Positions 1-8,952 of a stretch of 64,000 nucleotides of DNA are shown piece by piece (the stretch's first letter is position 1; each line of letters begins with the position of its first letter). This DNA comes from Sphingomonas kyeonggiensis. Lineage in GTDB: Bacteria; Pseudomonadota; Alphaproteobacteria; Sphingomonadales; Sphingomonadaceae. The stretch lies in assembly GCF_014196745.1 (NCBI RefSeq), contig NZ_JACIEH010000002.1:992383-1056382 (forward strand), given 5' to 3'. A program made the translations under genes and the position numbers. Below the pieces are notes generated by a model, which was not told where the DNA came from, ran no database searches, and saw only the letters and a list, made by a program, of their open reading frames with translations.

Positions 1-431
1 GGCTCGCCGTTGAGCAGCGTGCGCAGGATCTCCATCGCCTCGACCGTTCGGGCGTAGCGCGGCGCGCTGTCCAGGGTTTCGCCAGGCAGGTCGCTCGAGA
101 TGATGTTGATCGCCAGCCTGCCGCCCAGCATCTGATCGATCGTCGCGATCTGGCGGGCGAGCTGGGGCGGCCAGTTCTCCCCGATCCGGACCGCCATCAG
201 CAGGCGGATGCGCCGGACCCAGGTGGCGATCGCGGCGGCGAAGGCCGTGGTGTCGATGCCTAGCGCATAGCCCGAGGGGAGCAGGATATTGTCGAAGCCG
301 AGGCTTTCGGCCTGGAGCGCGATGTCGCGGCAATGTTCCCAGCTGGACTGGAGCCTGGGTTCGGGTACGCCCAGGAACTCGTAATCGTCGTCGCACAGCG
401 CGGAGAACCAGCTGACTTCACACTTGGCCAT
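1..431 (-). CDS. LLM-class flavin-dependent oxidoreductase (N-terminal part)
   Basis: Translating the minus strand from the ATG at 431-429 gives an uninterrupted 143-residue frame that runs off the window edge, so the C-terminal half is missing. It begins MAKCEVSWFSALCDDD and continues through ALQAESLGFDNILLPSGYA and QLARQIATIDQMLGGRLAINI. That layout is typical of the bacterial luciferase-like alkanesulfonate monooxygenase (SsuD) family, which uses FMNH2 and oxygen to attack small organic substrates. A purine-rich ribosome site (GGGAGAAG) lies about 8 bases before the ATG. It is divergent from the oxidoreductase gene at 524. The substrate cannot be told from this fragment. The family call is fairly sure. 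Confidence 0.8.
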   Translation of the reverse strand, partial: MAKCEVSWFSALCDDDYEFLGVPEPRLQSSWEHCRDIALQAESLGFDNILLPSGYALGIDTTAFAAAIATWVRRIRLLMAVRIGENWPPQLARQIATIDQMLGGRLAINIISSDLPGETLDSAPRYARTVEAMEILRTLLNGE

Positions 432-523
432 AGAAAATCTTCTCCCGTCGTCCGCCGCGCTACTCTTGCGCTCGTTCGGCGGTTCGCGCCAAGAAGTTTA
501 ATCCCAGCATTGGCATAGGAATT

Positions 524-1612
524 ATGGTCGAGACAATCCGCTACGGCATCGTTGGCACCGGCATGATGGGCTGCGAGCATATCCGCAACATCCGCCTGAT
601 TCCGGGCGCGCAGATCACGGCCATCGCCGATCCGGTCGAGGCGTCGCTGGGCTGGGCCGATGCCTTTCTGGGGGAGGCGCGGCCCGCCCGGTTCCGATCG
701 GTCGAGGAACTGGCGGAGAAGGGCGAGATCGACGCCGTCGTCATCGCTTCGCCGAACAACACCCACCGGCAGGTCCTGCAGCCGCTGTTCGATCGGGGCG
801 TGGCGATCCTGTGCGAGAAGCCGCTGGCCACCACGATCGAGGATGCGCGCTGGATCGTCGAGCAGGCCGAAGGTCGCGCCGCGCCGTTCTGGACCGGCAT
901 GGAATATCGCTACATGCCGCCGGTCGCGCGCTTCGTCGAGCAGGTCCATGGCGGCCGCGTCGGCAAGCTGCAGATGGTCTCGATGCGCGAGCATCGCTTC
1001 CCGTTCCTCCCCAAGGTCGGCGACTGGAACCGCTTCTCGCGCAACACCGGCGGGACGATGGTCGAGAAATGCTGCCACTTCTTCGACCTGATGCGGCTGA
1101 TCACCCGCAGCGAGGCGGTGCGCGTCTATTGCTCCGGCGCGATGGACGTGAACCACCGCGACGAACGCTATGACGGCGAGACGCCCGACATCATCGACAA
1201 CAGCTTCACCATCGTCGATTTCGCCGATGGCACGCGGGCGATGCTCGACCTGTGCATGTTCGCCGAGGGCGTGGAGCATCAGGAAGAGATATCGGCGACC
1301 GGCGACCGCGCCCGGCTCGACGTCCTGGTGCCGCCGGGCGAGCTGGTCTTCTCGCCGCGTGTGCCGCTGCGTGCGCCGAAGCAGGTGGAGCGCGAACTGG
1401 TGCGCGTCGACGAAGTCGCGATGGCGGCGGGTTCGCATCACGGCGCGACCTTCCACCAGCACGAGGCCTTTGCCCGGGCGGTGCGCGGGGAGGGCAAGGT
1501 CGAGGTCTCGGCGCGGGACGGGCTGCAGGCGGTGGCGATCGGTGCCGCGGCGGAACGCAGCGCGCGCGAGGGCCGGGCGGTGGAACTGCGCGAGATACTG
1601 GGCGAAGGCTGA
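524..1612 (+). CDS. Gfo/Idh/MocA family NAD(P)-dependent oxidoreductase
   Basis: 362 residues. The N-terminal Rossmann fold has GTGMMG at residues 11-16 and the family's CEKP motif at about 97-100, whose Lys is the usual catalytic lysine. The C-terminal half is the mixed alpha/beta substrate domain. No signal peptide is visible, so it should be cytoplasmic. Such enzymes oxidise or reduce sugars, inositols or 3-keto-sugars with a tightly bound nicotinamide. The start follows an AGGAA ribosome site. It stands as a single gene, convergent with the LacI gene and only 12 bases from it. A second member of the family lies at 5099, inside the putative glycoside 3-oxidation operon, so it may handle a related intermediate (inference). 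Confidence 0.88.
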   Translation: MVETIRYGIVGTGMMGCEHIRNIRLIPGAQITAIADPVEASLGWADAFLGEARPARFRSVEELAEKGEIDAVVIASPNNTHRQVLQPLFDRGVAILCEKPLATTIEDARWIVEQAEGRAAPFWTGMEYRYMPPVARFVEQVHGGRVGKLQMVSMREHRFPFLPKVGDWNRFSRNTGGTMVEKCCHFFDLMRLITRSEAVRVYCSGAMDVNHRDERYDGETPDIIDNSFTIVDFADGTRAMLDLCMFAEGVEHQEEISATGDRARLDVLVPPGELVFSPRVPLRAPKQVERELVRVDEVAMAAGSHHGATFHQHEAFARAVRGEGKVEVSARDGLQAVAIGAAAERSAREGRAVELREILGEG

Positions 1613-1624
1613 GCCGGCGGGCGG

Positions 1625-2629
1625 CTAGCCGATCAGCCTGGTGCTGGATCGGACGACGAGCTCGTGCGGCAGGGTGATCTGGCTCACCGGGCTGTCGCCG
1701 CCCTGCAATATGTTCACGAGCAGCTCGACCGCCTGCTGGCCGATGCGCCCCTTGGGCTGGGCGATGGTGGTGAGGCCGGGCTGGAAGAAGCGGGCGAGCG
1801 GCAGGTCGTCGAAGCCGATGACCGAGATGTCATCCGGGCACGAGAGGCCCGCCTGGCGGATTGCGCTGATTGCCCCCATCGCCATTTCGTCGCTGAAGCA
1901 GAACAACCCGGTCACGCCCTGCGCGACGAGGTCCGGGACATGGTCGGCGGACGACTGGGCGGAATAGTCGCCGACGCGGACCTGCAGCCGGTCGCGAAGG
2001 CCATGGCGTTCGGCCGCCTGCATCGCGCCGGCGAGGCGATCGCGGCTGATCGGGCTGACATGCGGGCCGGTGACGAGGCCGATGTCGTGATGCCCCAGTC
2101 CGATGAGATGCTCGACCGCGTCGCAGCCGGCGGCGGCATTGTCGATGTGCACGCTCGGCACGCCGATATCGGGGCTGTACTCGCAGCCATTGACCACGGG
2201 CGCGCGGGCGCCCTGCATCGCCATCAGCGGGCGCAGATTGTCCGGCAGGCGATGGCCGAGGAAGATCAGCCCGTCGACCTCGCGGCTGGACAGCATGTCG
2301 GCATATTGATCCTCGATCGACGGATCGTGCCGCGTATCGCCGACGACGACCGCATAGCCGGCATCGCGCGCCGCTTCCTCCGCGCCGCGAATCACGCTGG
2401 CGAAGAAGGGGTTGGAGATGTCGGGGACGGTCACGAGGATCTTGGCGGCGCGAAGTGTGCGCAGCGTGCGGGCGGCGACGTTCGGCTTGTAGCCCAGCGA
2501 CTCGACCACCTCGAGCACGCGCCGGCGAGTCGCCTCGGCGACGCGGTCGGGGTGGCTCATGACGCGCGAGACGGTGGCCGTGGAGACGCCCGCCATCGCG
2601 GCGACCTGGATGATGGTCGGCATTGACAT
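1625..2629 (-). CDS. LacI family transcriptional repressor
   Basis: 334 residues, the normal length. The N-terminal helix-turn-helix (IIQVAAMAGVSTATVSRVM, residues 6-24) and hinge helix (NVAARTLR) are classic, followed by a periplasmic-binding-protein-like effector domain. It is divergent from the MFS permease gene at 2750. The 120-base gap holds two LacI-type inverted repeats, the first touching this gene's start codon. It probably represses itself and the operon 2750-11493 until a sugar or keto-sugar binds. The effector is unknown. Confidence 0.93.
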   Translation of the reverse strand: MSMPTIIQVAAMAGVSTATVSRVMSHPDRVAEATRRRVLEVVESLGYKPNVAARTLRTLRAAKILVTVPDISNPFFASVIRGAEEAARDAGYAVVVGDTRHDPSIEDQYADMLSSREVDGLIFLGHRLPDNLRPLMAMQGARAPVVNGCEYSPDIGVPSVHIDNAAAGCDAVEHLIGLGHHDIGLVTGPHVSPISRDRLAGAMQAAERHGLRDRLQVRVGDYSAQSSADHVPDLVAQGVTGLFCFSDEMAMGAISAIRQAGLSCPDDISVIGFDDLPLARFFQPGLTTIAQPKGRIGQQAVELLVNILQGGDSPVSQITLPHELVVRSSTRLIG

Positions 2630-2649
2630 CGATGTAACTCGTTACACGG
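2630..2649. promoter_or_regulatory. LacI-type operator O1 (imperfect)
   Basis: CGATGTAA-CTCG-TTACACGG. The left arm is identical to that of O2 and the right arm differs at two positions. It sits directly against the LacI start codon (2629), where bound repressor would block its own expression. Its centre is 30 bp from that of O2, about three helical turns, so two dimers would bind the same face of the DNA. Confidence 0.72.
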
Positions 2650-2659
2650 TCCTGTCGAG

Positions 2660-2679
2660 CGATGTAATCCTTTACATCG
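2660..2679. promoter_or_regulatory. LacI-type operator O2 (perfect inverted repeat)
   Basis: CGATGTAATCCTTTACATCG: 8-base arms CGATGTAA/TTACATCG around four bases. Its right arm contains TTTACA (2671-2676), a 5/6 match to a -35 box, with a weak TAGCCT 17 bases on (2694-2699). Repressor here would therefore cover the probable promoter of the permease operon at 2750. Confidence 0.78.
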
Positions 2680-2749
2680 ACTTTCGACCTGCGTAGCCTG
2701 AGTCCCGGCAAGCAGGAAAACTGCAGCGGAAAAATGGGAGAGGGGCTTC

Positions 2750-4003
2750 ATGGCCACGTTGGGCAATGATGCGCTTGCGGCATCGCAGCGTCCGGTATCG
2801 GGGCTGCTCATGGGGCGCCTCAGCGCGCTCATGTTCATGCAGTTCTTCGTCTGGGGCGCGTGGAACGTCACGCTCGGCCTGGTCATGCAGACCGTCGGCA
2901 TCGGCAGCCTGATCGCCAATGCCTTCTCGGTCGGCCCGATCGCCTCGATTGCGGGATCCTTCCTGCTCGGCATGGCGGCGACGCGCTATCTGAGCCCCAA
3001 GGCGCTGATGGTGATCCTGCACCTGGTCGGCGGCGCGATCCTGCTGGTGATGCCCGCGCTGGTGACGCCGGAGAATGGCACCACCTTCGTCTGGGTCCTG
3101 CTCGGCTACATGGTCCTCTACATGCCGACCGTGGGCCTGGCGAACACGATCGCACTGAAGAGCTTCGGCGAGCGCGCGGACCGCTTCCCCTTCGTCCGCG
3201 CCTTCGGCACGCTGGGCTGGATCGTCGCGGGCCTGATCATCGGCTGGGTCGGCCTGTCGGCGAGCCCGGAGATCTTCCGCGTCGCCGCGATCGTCTCGAT
3301 CGCGCTCGGCCTCTACAGCCTGACACTGCCCAACGTCGCCCCCGACGCGCCACGTGACGAGAGCCTGGTGCGCCAGGTGCTGTGCGTCGAGGCGTTCGGC
3401 CTGATGCGGCAGCGCTCCTATCTGATCTTCATCCTGGCGGCGACGCTGATCTCGGTCCCGCTGGCGATGTACTATGCCTATGCCTCGGCCTATCTCGGCG
3501 TGGCGGGCATCCAGAATGTCGGCGGCACCATGGCGATCGGGCAGATGTCCGAGCTGGTGTTCATGTTCTCCATGCCCTGGCTGTACCGCCGCTTCGGGGT
3601 GAAGCCGCTGCTGCTGGTCGGCATGATCGCCTGGGCGCTGCGCTATGCGCTGTTCGCGATCGGCGACGGCGGGAGTTCGCTCTGGGCGATCTATCTCGGC
3701 GTGGCGCTGCACGGCGTGTGCTACGACTTCTTCTTCGTCGCCGGCGCGATCTATACCGGCACCATCGCCTCGCCCAAGGGCGTCAACGCCCAGGCGCAGG
3801 GCATGCTGACCCTGTTCACCTACGGCGTCGGCATGCTGCTCGGCTCACAGATCGGCGGGCTGCTCTACGCGCAGCTGCCCCAGGCCTCGACCATCGCCGA
3901 CTGGCACCAGATGTGGTGGTACCCGGCGATCGCCGCCGCCGTCATCGCCGTGCTGTTCCAGCTCTTCTTCCGCGACGACAGCCGGACGGAGGCCGCAGCA
4001 TGA
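2750..4003 (+). CDS. MFS permease, nucleoside/sugar:H+ symporter (NupG-like) type
   Basis: 417 residues with about twelve hydrophobic helices and no cleavable signal, so an inner-membrane carrier. The opening helix (RLSALMFMQFFVWGAWNVTL) is characteristic of the NHS/NupG-like branch of the major facilitator family, which in sugar-oxidation clusters often carries sugars rather than nucleosides. It is the first gene of the operon and follows GGGAGAGG. Its stop overlaps the next start (ATGA), implying translational coupling. Likely cargo is the product of the periplasmic enzymes encoded downstream (inference). Confidence 0.85.
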   Translation: MATLGNDALAASQRPVSGLLMGRLSALMFMQFFVWGAWNVTLGLVMQTVGIGSLIANAFSVGPIASIAGSFLLGMAATRYLSPKALMVILHLVGGAILLVMPALVTPENGTTFVWVLLGYMVLYMPTVGLANTIALKSFGERADRFPFVRAFGTLGWIVAGLIIGWVGLSASPEIFRVAAIVSIALGLYSLTLPNVAPDAPRDESLVRQVLCVEAFGLMRQRSYLIFILAATLISVPLAMYYAYASAYLGVAGIQNVGGTMAIGQMSELVFMFSMPWLYRRFGVKPLLLVGMIAWALRYALFAIGDGGSSLWAIYLGVALHGVCYDFFFVAGAIYTGTIASPKGVNAQAQGMLTLFTYGVGMLLGSQIGGLLYAQLPQASTIADWHQMWWYPAIAAAVIAVLFQLFFRDDSRTEAAA

Positions 4004-5064
4004 AGGCGATGAAGGGTCCCGCGATCTTCCTGGCCCAGTTCCTGGGCGACACCGCGCCGTTCGACACGCTCGACGGCCTTGCGGAATGGGCCGGTGCGCT
4101 CGGCTATGTCGGCGTCCAGATCCCCTGCGATCCACGGCTGATCGACTTGAAACTGGCGGCCGAGAGCAAGGCCTATTGCGACGACCTGCGCGGCCGGCTC
4201 GCCAAATTCGGCGTCGAGCCGACCGAGCTTTCGACCCACCTGCAGGGCCAGCTCGTCGCCGTGCATCCGGCCTATGACCAGCTGTTCGACGGCTTCGCCC
4301 CGGCCGAGCTGCACGGCAAGCCGGCCGAGCGCCAGGCCTGGGCGGTAGAGCAGGTCAAGCTCGCCGCACGGGCAAGCGCCAATCTCGGGCTTAACGCCCA
4401 TGCGACCTTCTCGGGCGCGCTCGCCTGGCCCTATGTCTATCCCTGGCCGCAGCGGCCGGCGGGACTGGTCGAGGAAGCGTTCGCCGAGCTCGCGCGGCGC
4501 TGGATTCCTATCCTCGACGTGTTCGAGGAAGCGGGCATCGACTGCGCCTATGAAATCCATCCCGGCGAGGACATTCATGACGGCGCGACCTGGGAACGGT
4601 TCCTCGCGGCGGTCGGCAACCATCCCCGCGCGCGCATCCTGTTCGACCCGTCGCACTATGTGCTGCAGCAGCTCGACTATCTCGACTTCATCGACCGCTA
4701 TCACGACCGGATCTCGTGCTTCCACGTCAAGGATGCCGAGTTCAATCCGACCGGGCGGACCGGCGTCTATGGCGGCTATGAGAGCTGGGTGAACCGCGCC
4801 GGCCGCTTCCGCTCGCTGGGCGACGGCCAGGTCGATTTCGTCGGCATCTTCAGCAAGATGGCGCAATATGGCTATGCCGGCTGGGCGGTGCTCGAATGGG
4901 AGTGTGCGCTCAAGCGGTCCGAGGACGGCGCGCGCGAAGGCGCTCCGTTCATCCGGGATCACATCATCCGCGTAACCGACCGGCCCTTTGACGACTTCGC
5001 GGCGAGCGGCGTCGATCGGGCGGCGATCCGCGCGCTGCTGGGGCTTTCGCCGCAGCAAGACTGA
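4000..5064 (+). CDS. Sugar phosphate isomerase/epimerase family TIM barrel (cytoplasmic)
   Basis: 354 residues from the ATG that overlaps the permease stop. It matches the xylose-isomerase-like AP endonuclease 2 fold. Likely divalent-metal ligands lie in YEIHPGEDIHDG, ILFDPSHYV and FHVKDAEF. No signal peptide is seen, unlike the two other isomerase-fold proteins of this operon, so this one would act on imported product. The reaction (isomerisation or epimerisation of a keto-sugar) is inferred from family and context. Confidence 0.85.
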   Translation: MKAMKGPAIFLAQFLGDTAPFDTLDGLAEWAGALGYVGVQIPCDPRLIDLKLAAESKAYCDDLRGRLAKFGVEPTELSTHLQGQLVAVHPAYDQLFDGFAPAELHGKPAERQAWAVEQVKLAARASANLGLNAHATFSGALAWPYVYPWPQRPAGLVEEAFAELARRWIPILDVFEEAGIDCAYEIHPGEDIHDGATWERFLAAVGNHPRARILFDPSHYVLQQLDYLDFIDRYHDRISCFHVKDAEFNPTGRTGVYGGYESWVNRAGRFRSLGDGQVDFVGIFSKMAQYGYAGWAVLEWECALKRSEDGAREGAPFIRDHIIRVTDRPFDDFAASGVDRAAIRALLGLSPQQD

Positions 5065-5098
5065 ACTCGAACTCGTCGGTTGAGGGGATAGGCGTTCC

Positions 5099-6247
5099 AT
5101 GGTTCGACACGCGCTTCGGCTCGGCATGGTTGGCGGCGGGGAGGGTGCCTTTATCGGCGCGGTCCACCGCATGGCCGCGGCGCTGGACGGCGACTGGCGG
5201 CTCGTGGCGGGCGCGTTCAGCACCGATGCCGGGCGCAATCAGCGGACCGGCGACGCGCTCGGCCTGGCATCGCAGCGTGTCTATGCCTCGTTCGACGCGA
5301 TGCTCGCGGGCGAACGGGAGCTGCCCGAGAGCGAGCGGATCGATGCGGTTGCCGTCGTGACGCCCAATCATCTCCACGCCCCGATGGCGATAGCCGCGCT
5401 GAATGCCGGCTTCCACGTCTTCTGCGAGAAGCCGATGGCGATGAGCGTGGCCGAGGCTGAGGCAATTGCTAACGCCGCGCGGGCAAGCGGCAGGCACTTC
5501 GCGCTGGCCTTCACCTATAGCGGCTATCCGCTGGTCGAGGAGGCGCGGGCGCGTATCGCGCGCGGCGACCTGGGCGCGATCCGGCTCGTCCAGGTCGAAT
5601 ATCTCCAGGGCTGGCTCAGCCTCCCCATCGACAGCGCCGGCAACAAGCAGGCCGAATGGCGCACCGATCCGGCGCGTGCCGGGCTTGGTGGCTGCCTGGG
5701 CGATATCGGCACGCACGCCTTCCAGCTTGCGGAGCGTGTTTCCGGGCTGCGGGTGGAGACGGTATCCGCCGAGCTGACCACCCATGTGGCGGGCCGCAGG
5801 CTCGACGACGACGTCAGCGCGCTGCTGCGCTTCGCCGGCGGGGCGCGCGGCGTGCTCAAGGCGAGCCAGGTGGCGGCGGGCGAAGAGAATGGGCTCAAGC
5901 TGCGCATCCATGGCGAGCGCGGCGGCCTGGAATGGGCGCAGATGGAGCCCAACACGCTCACGCTGCGCTGGCTCGATCGGCCGGCCGAGATACTGCGCGC
6001 CGGCGGGCCGGGACTTCAGGAGAGCGCGACAAGGCTTCAGCGCACCCCATCGGGCCATCCCGAGGGCTATATCGAGGCCTTTGCCAACCTCTATCGCGCC
6101 TTTGCCGCAGCGATCCGCGGCGGTGGCGACCGCTGGTTCCCCGGCGTCGCCGATGGACTTCGAACAATGCGTTTCATCGAGGCCGTCATCGCCAATGCGG
6201 CGGCGGACCAGAAATGGACAATGGTTGATCCGGGAGAGAAAGAATGA
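5099..6247 (+). CDS. Gfo/Idh/MocA family oxidoreductase
   Basis: 382 residues. The Rossmann motif lies at about residues 9-17 (GMVGGGEGA), the EKP motif at 110-112, and GDIGTHAFQ, typical of the C-terminal domain, near 200. There is no export signal. The LGMVGGGEGAFIGAVHR opening is typical of members found in sugar-oxidation clusters. The likely role is NAD(P)H-dependent reduction of a 3-keto-sugar back to an ordinary sugar, or the reverse (inference from neighbours). It ends with a 4-base ATGA overlap with the cytochrome gene. Confidence 0.88.
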   Translation: MVRHALRLGMVGGGEGAFIGAVHRMAAALDGDWRLVAGAFSTDAGRNQRTGDALGLASQRVYASFDAMLAGERELPESERIDAVAVVTPNHLHAPMAIAALNAGFHVFCEKPMAMSVAEAEAIANAARASGRHFALAFTYSGYPLVEEARARIARGDLGAIRLVQVEYLQGWLSLPIDSAGNKQAEWRTDPARAGLGGCLGDIGTHAFQLAERVSGLRVETVSAELTTHVAGRRLDDDVSALLRFAGGARGVLKASQVAAGEENGLKLRIHGERGGLEWAQMEPNTLTLRWLDRPAEILRAGGPGLQESATRLQRTPSGHPEGYIEAFANLYRAFAAAIRGGGDRWFPGVADGLRTMRFIEAVIANAAADQKWTMVDPGEKE

Positions 6248-6633
6248 AGCTTCTCGTGTGCCTGGGAGCGTTGAGCGTCGCTGCGGCGGCCCAGTTCTTC
6301 GCCAGCGTACCCACTGTCGCCCAGACCGCGGCCCCCGCGCCGCCGCCGGCGTTCAATGCCTGCCGTGCCTGCCATACGGTGGAGAAGGGCGGCAAGAACG
6401 GCGTCGGGCCCAATCTCTACGGCGTGGTCGGGCGGACTGCCGGCACGACGCCGGGTTTCAATTACTCGCCGGCGATGAAGGCGTCGAAGCTGCGCTGGGA
6501 TGAGGCGACGCTCAACGAGTATCTCGCCGGGCCGGGCAAGAAGGTCCCCGGATCGCGGATGCCGATCGGGATGCCCGATCCGGCGAAGCGTGCCGCGATC
6601 ATCGCCTATCTCAAGGCGGGAAGCGGCAAGTGA
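6244..6633 (+). CDS. Periplasmic class I cytochrome c
   Basis: 129 residues with a Sec signal peptide (about 1-27, ending TVAQ) and one haem motif, CRACH (Cys40, Cys43, His44). The likely Met ligand is in KVPGSRMPIGM. It resembles small c2/c552-type cytochromes. Its place in a coupled operon with a GMC flavoprotein suggests it is the electron acceptor carrying electrons from sugar oxidation to the respiratory chain. Overlaps on both sides are 4 bases. Confidence 0.92.
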   Translation: MKLLVCLGALSVAAAAQFFASVPTVAQTAAPAPPPAFNACRACHTVEKGGKNGVGPNLYGVVGRTAGTTPGFNYSPAMKASKLRWDEATLNEYLAGPGKKVPGSRMPIGMPDPAKRAAIIAYLKAGSGK

Positions 6634-7568
6634 CCGGCGCCGTCACGCGTAGGACGGTGCTCGCCGCGGGTACGGTGGGCGCGGCGTCATCGGCGATGGC
6701 GATGGGCGGAAGCAAGGGTAGCCAGGGCTCGAACGCCGCGCGCTTCTCGCTTGGCTATGCCCCGCACGAGGGCAGCTTCGCCAGCCGCGGCGACCTGTTC
6801 GAGCAGATCGCCTATGCCGCCGACCAGGGCTTCACCGCCTGGGAGGACAATGAGGCGCGCAGCCGGTCGGTGGCCGATCAGGAGAAGATGGCCAAGGCCT
6901 TTGCCCAGCGCGGCATGAAGATGGGCGTGTTCGTCGCCAGCATGCCGAAATGGGCGCAGTCGCGGCCGCTGCTCGGCGGCAATGACGATGCCGAGCGCGA
7001 GGCGTTCCTCGCCGATATCCGCACCTCGATCGATGTCGCCAAGCGGCTCAATGCCACGCGCATGACGGTGGTCACCGGCTTCCTCGATCAGAAGGTGCCG
7101 CTCGACATCCAGACCGCGCGGGTCATCGACGTGATGCGCAAGGCCGGCGACATCGTCGCGCCGCACGGGATCGCGATGGTGATGGAGCCGCTGAACACGC
7201 GGACCAACCATCCGGGCGTGTACATGCAGACGATCGCGCAGGGCTTCGCGGTGGCGCGCGGGGTGAACAGCCCGGCGGTGAAGATCCTGGCGGACCTCTA
7301 TCACGAGCAGATCCAGTCGGGGAACCTGATCCCCGCGCTGGAGATGTGCTGGAGCGAGGTCGGCTATATCCAGTTCGGCGACAATCCGGGCCGCAACGAA
7401 CCCGGCACCGGCGAGATCAACTATGCCTCGGTCGTTCGCTGGCTCCGTGCGCGACGCTATGACGGGGTGATCGGCATGGAGCATGGCAATTCGGTGAAGG
7501 GGCGCGCCGGCGAGGACCGCCTGATCGCCGCCTATCGCAAGATCGATTCACAGGGAGAGGGACTATGA
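6630..7568 (+). CDS. Tat-exported TIM-barrel isomerase (hydroxypyruvate isomerase-like)
   Basis: 312 residues from a GTG that overlaps the cytochrome stop (GTGA). The N-terminus TRRTVLAAGTVGAASSAMA is a twin-arginine-type signal. The mature part belongs to the hydroxypyruvate isomerase/AP endonuclease 2 barrel family (VMEPLNTRTNHPG, KILADLYHEQI, IQFGDNPGRNEPGTGEINY). True hydroxypyruvate isomerases are cytoplasmic. An exported one inside this operon is more likely to isomerise, epimerise or cleave a periplasmic keto-sugar. Exact chemistry is unknown. Confidence 0.85.
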   Translation: MTGAVTRRTVLAAGTVGAASSAMAMGGSKGSQGSNAARFSLGYAPHEGSFASRGDLFEQIAYAADQGFTAWEDNEARSRSVADQEKMAKAFAQRGMKMGVFVASMPKWAQSRPLLGGNDDAEREAFLADIRTSIDVAKRLNATRMTVVTGFLDQKVPLDIQTARVIDVMRKAGDIVAPHGIAMVMEPLNTRTNHPGVYMQTIAQGFAVARGVNSPAVKILADLYHEQIQSGNLIPALEMCWSEVGYIQFGDNPGRNEPGTGEINYASVVRWLRARRYDGVIGMEHGNSVKGRAGEDRLIAAYRKIDSQGEGL

Positions 7569-8386
7569 CGCGCATGCGCATGGCGGGATATGCTGCCGCC
7601 GGCCTGATCGCGATCACGGGCGCATTCGCCTTCGCGCAGCAGAAGCCGGGCTTCAAGGACACGCCGCAGCTGCCGGGCGGCCAGTGGTTGGTCCATGATG
7701 CGGACCGGCCTGCGCCCACGGTGACCACGCCGGCGGCGGCGCCGGGTGGTGCACCTTCGGACGCGATCGTGCTCGCGCCCGATGCGTGGCAGGCGGAAGC
7801 TGCGCCCTGGCAGGTGGCGGGCGGCGTGATGACGGTACCGGCGCGCGCGCAGGGCGCCAAGGAGAGCAATCTCGTCTCGAAGCAGAGCTTCGGCGACGTC
7901 CAGCTCCATCTCGAGTTCCGCTCGCCCAATCCGCCCAAGGGCACGTCCCAGGACCGTGGCAACAGCGGCGTCTGGTTCATGCAGCGCTACGAGGTGCAGG
8001 TCCTCGATGGCTATCAGAACCCGACCTATGCCGACGGGACGGTCGGCGCGGTCTATGGCTGGAAGCCGCCGCTGGTGAATGCCGTGCGCAAGCCCGGTGA
8101 ATGGCAGAGCTACGACATCGTGTTCGAACGGCCGCGCTTCGCGGCGGACGGGAAGCTGGTGCGTCCCGCCTATGTCACTGCCTTCCTGAACGGGGTGCTG
8201 GTGCAGAACCACCAGGCGCTGCTCGGCACCACGATCTACCGCAAGGTCGCCAGCTACCAGGCGCATGGCGATGCGGCGCCGCTGCAGCTGCAGGACCATG
8301 GCTCGCCGGTCTCGTTCCGTAACATCTGGGTGCGCCCGCTGCCCGAGGCGGCGATCGCCCAGGACCTTCCGGGAGGTGCCAAGTGA
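7565..8386 (+). CDS. DUF1080 / 3-keto-disaccharide hydrolase family protein (PF06439)
   Basis: 273 residues with an N-terminal signal (to about residue 25, AFAFAQ). The mature part is a concanavalin-like beta-jelly roll: LHLEFRSPNPPKG, NSGVWFMQRYEVQVLDGYQN, GEWQSYDIVFERPRF and a C-terminal FRNIWVRPL. These are hallmarks of DUF1080, whose Pfam name is 3-keto-disaccharide hydrolase. Enzymes of this group cleave the glycosidic bond of sugars already oxidised at C3. It sits between a Tat isomerase and the dehydrogenase small subunit with 4-base overlaps at both ends. This context is the best evidence for the pathway. Confidence 0.9.
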   Translation: MTRMRMAGYAAAGLIAITGAFAFAQQKPGFKDTPQLPGGQWLVHDADRPAPTVTTPAAAPGGAPSDAIVLAPDAWQAEAAPWQVAGGVMTVPARAQGAKESNLVSKQSFGDVQLHLEFRSPNPPKGTSQDRGNSGVWFMQRYEVQVLDGYQNPTYADGTVGAVYGWKPPLVNAVRKPGEWQSYDIVFERPRFAADGKLVRPAYVTAFLNGVLVQNHQALLGTTIYRKVASYQAHGDAAPLQLQDHGSPVSFRNIWVRPLPEAAIAQDLPGGAK

Positions 8387-8952
8387 TCGATCGCAGAACT
8401 GCGCTTGCCGGCGTCGTCGGCATGTTCGGCGCCGCGGCCTTCGCGCCGCTCGCTCGCGCTGCCCAGTTGGGCAAGGCGTCGGGCATCCCGGTGATCAGCG
8501 AGGGGCCGCCGAGCGTGGCGGTGTTCAACCCCGCCCAGCGCGCGCTGATGACCGCACTCAGCGAGCGCATCCTGCCGACGACCGATACACCGGGCGCCAT
8601 TGCCGCCGGCGTGCCGGCATTCATCGAGAAGATGCTGGCCGATTGGGCGCGGCCGACGGACCGGGTGCCGATCCTCGCCGGGCTCGACGCGATCGAGGCC
8701 CGCAGCCAGCAGGATTACAAGGTCGCGGGCGCGCAGGCGACCGCGGAGCAGCAGGATGCGCTGCTCACCCTGGCGATGAACGGCCAGCTGCCCTCGGGCG
8801 GCGTGTTCTTCGAGGCGTTCCGCCAGCTCGTCCTCGCCGGCTACTACACGTCCGAGATCGGCATCACGCAGGAGCGTGAATATCTGCCGGTGCCGGGCGA
8901 GTACAACGGCGAGTTCCTCTATTCCCAGGTCAACAAGGTGTATTCCGCATGA
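8383..8952 (+). CDS. Gluconate 2-dehydrogenase subunit 3-like protein (small subunit of a GMC dehydrogenase)
   Basis: 189 residues from a GTG overlapping the previous stop. The signal is Tat-like (DRRTALAGVVGMFGAAAFAPLARA). The mature part has the gluconate_2-dh3 pattern (VFNPAQRALMTALSERILPTTDTPGA, GYYTSEIG, YLPVPGEYNG). In known three-component dehydrogenases this subunit carries the export signal and escorts the folded GMC flavoprotein through the Tat pore. The GMC gene two places downstream lacks a signal, which fits. It ends with an ATGA overlap. Confidence 0.9.
   Translation: MIDRRTALAGVVGMFGAAAFAPLARAAQLGKASGIPVISEGPPSVAVFNPAQRALMTALSERILPTTDTPGAIAAGVPAFIEKMLADWARPTDRVPILAGLDAIEARSQQDYKVAGAQATAEQQDALLTLAMNGQLPSGGVFFEAFRQLVLAGYYTSEIGITQEREYLPVPGEYNGEFLYSQVNKVYSA

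Noticed and set aside
260..1462. 400-codon open frame antisense to the first Gfo/Idh/MocA gene
   Set aside because: High-GC antisense shadow: Arg/His/Ala-rich composition, no ribosome site, and the opposite strand has a clear conserved protein.
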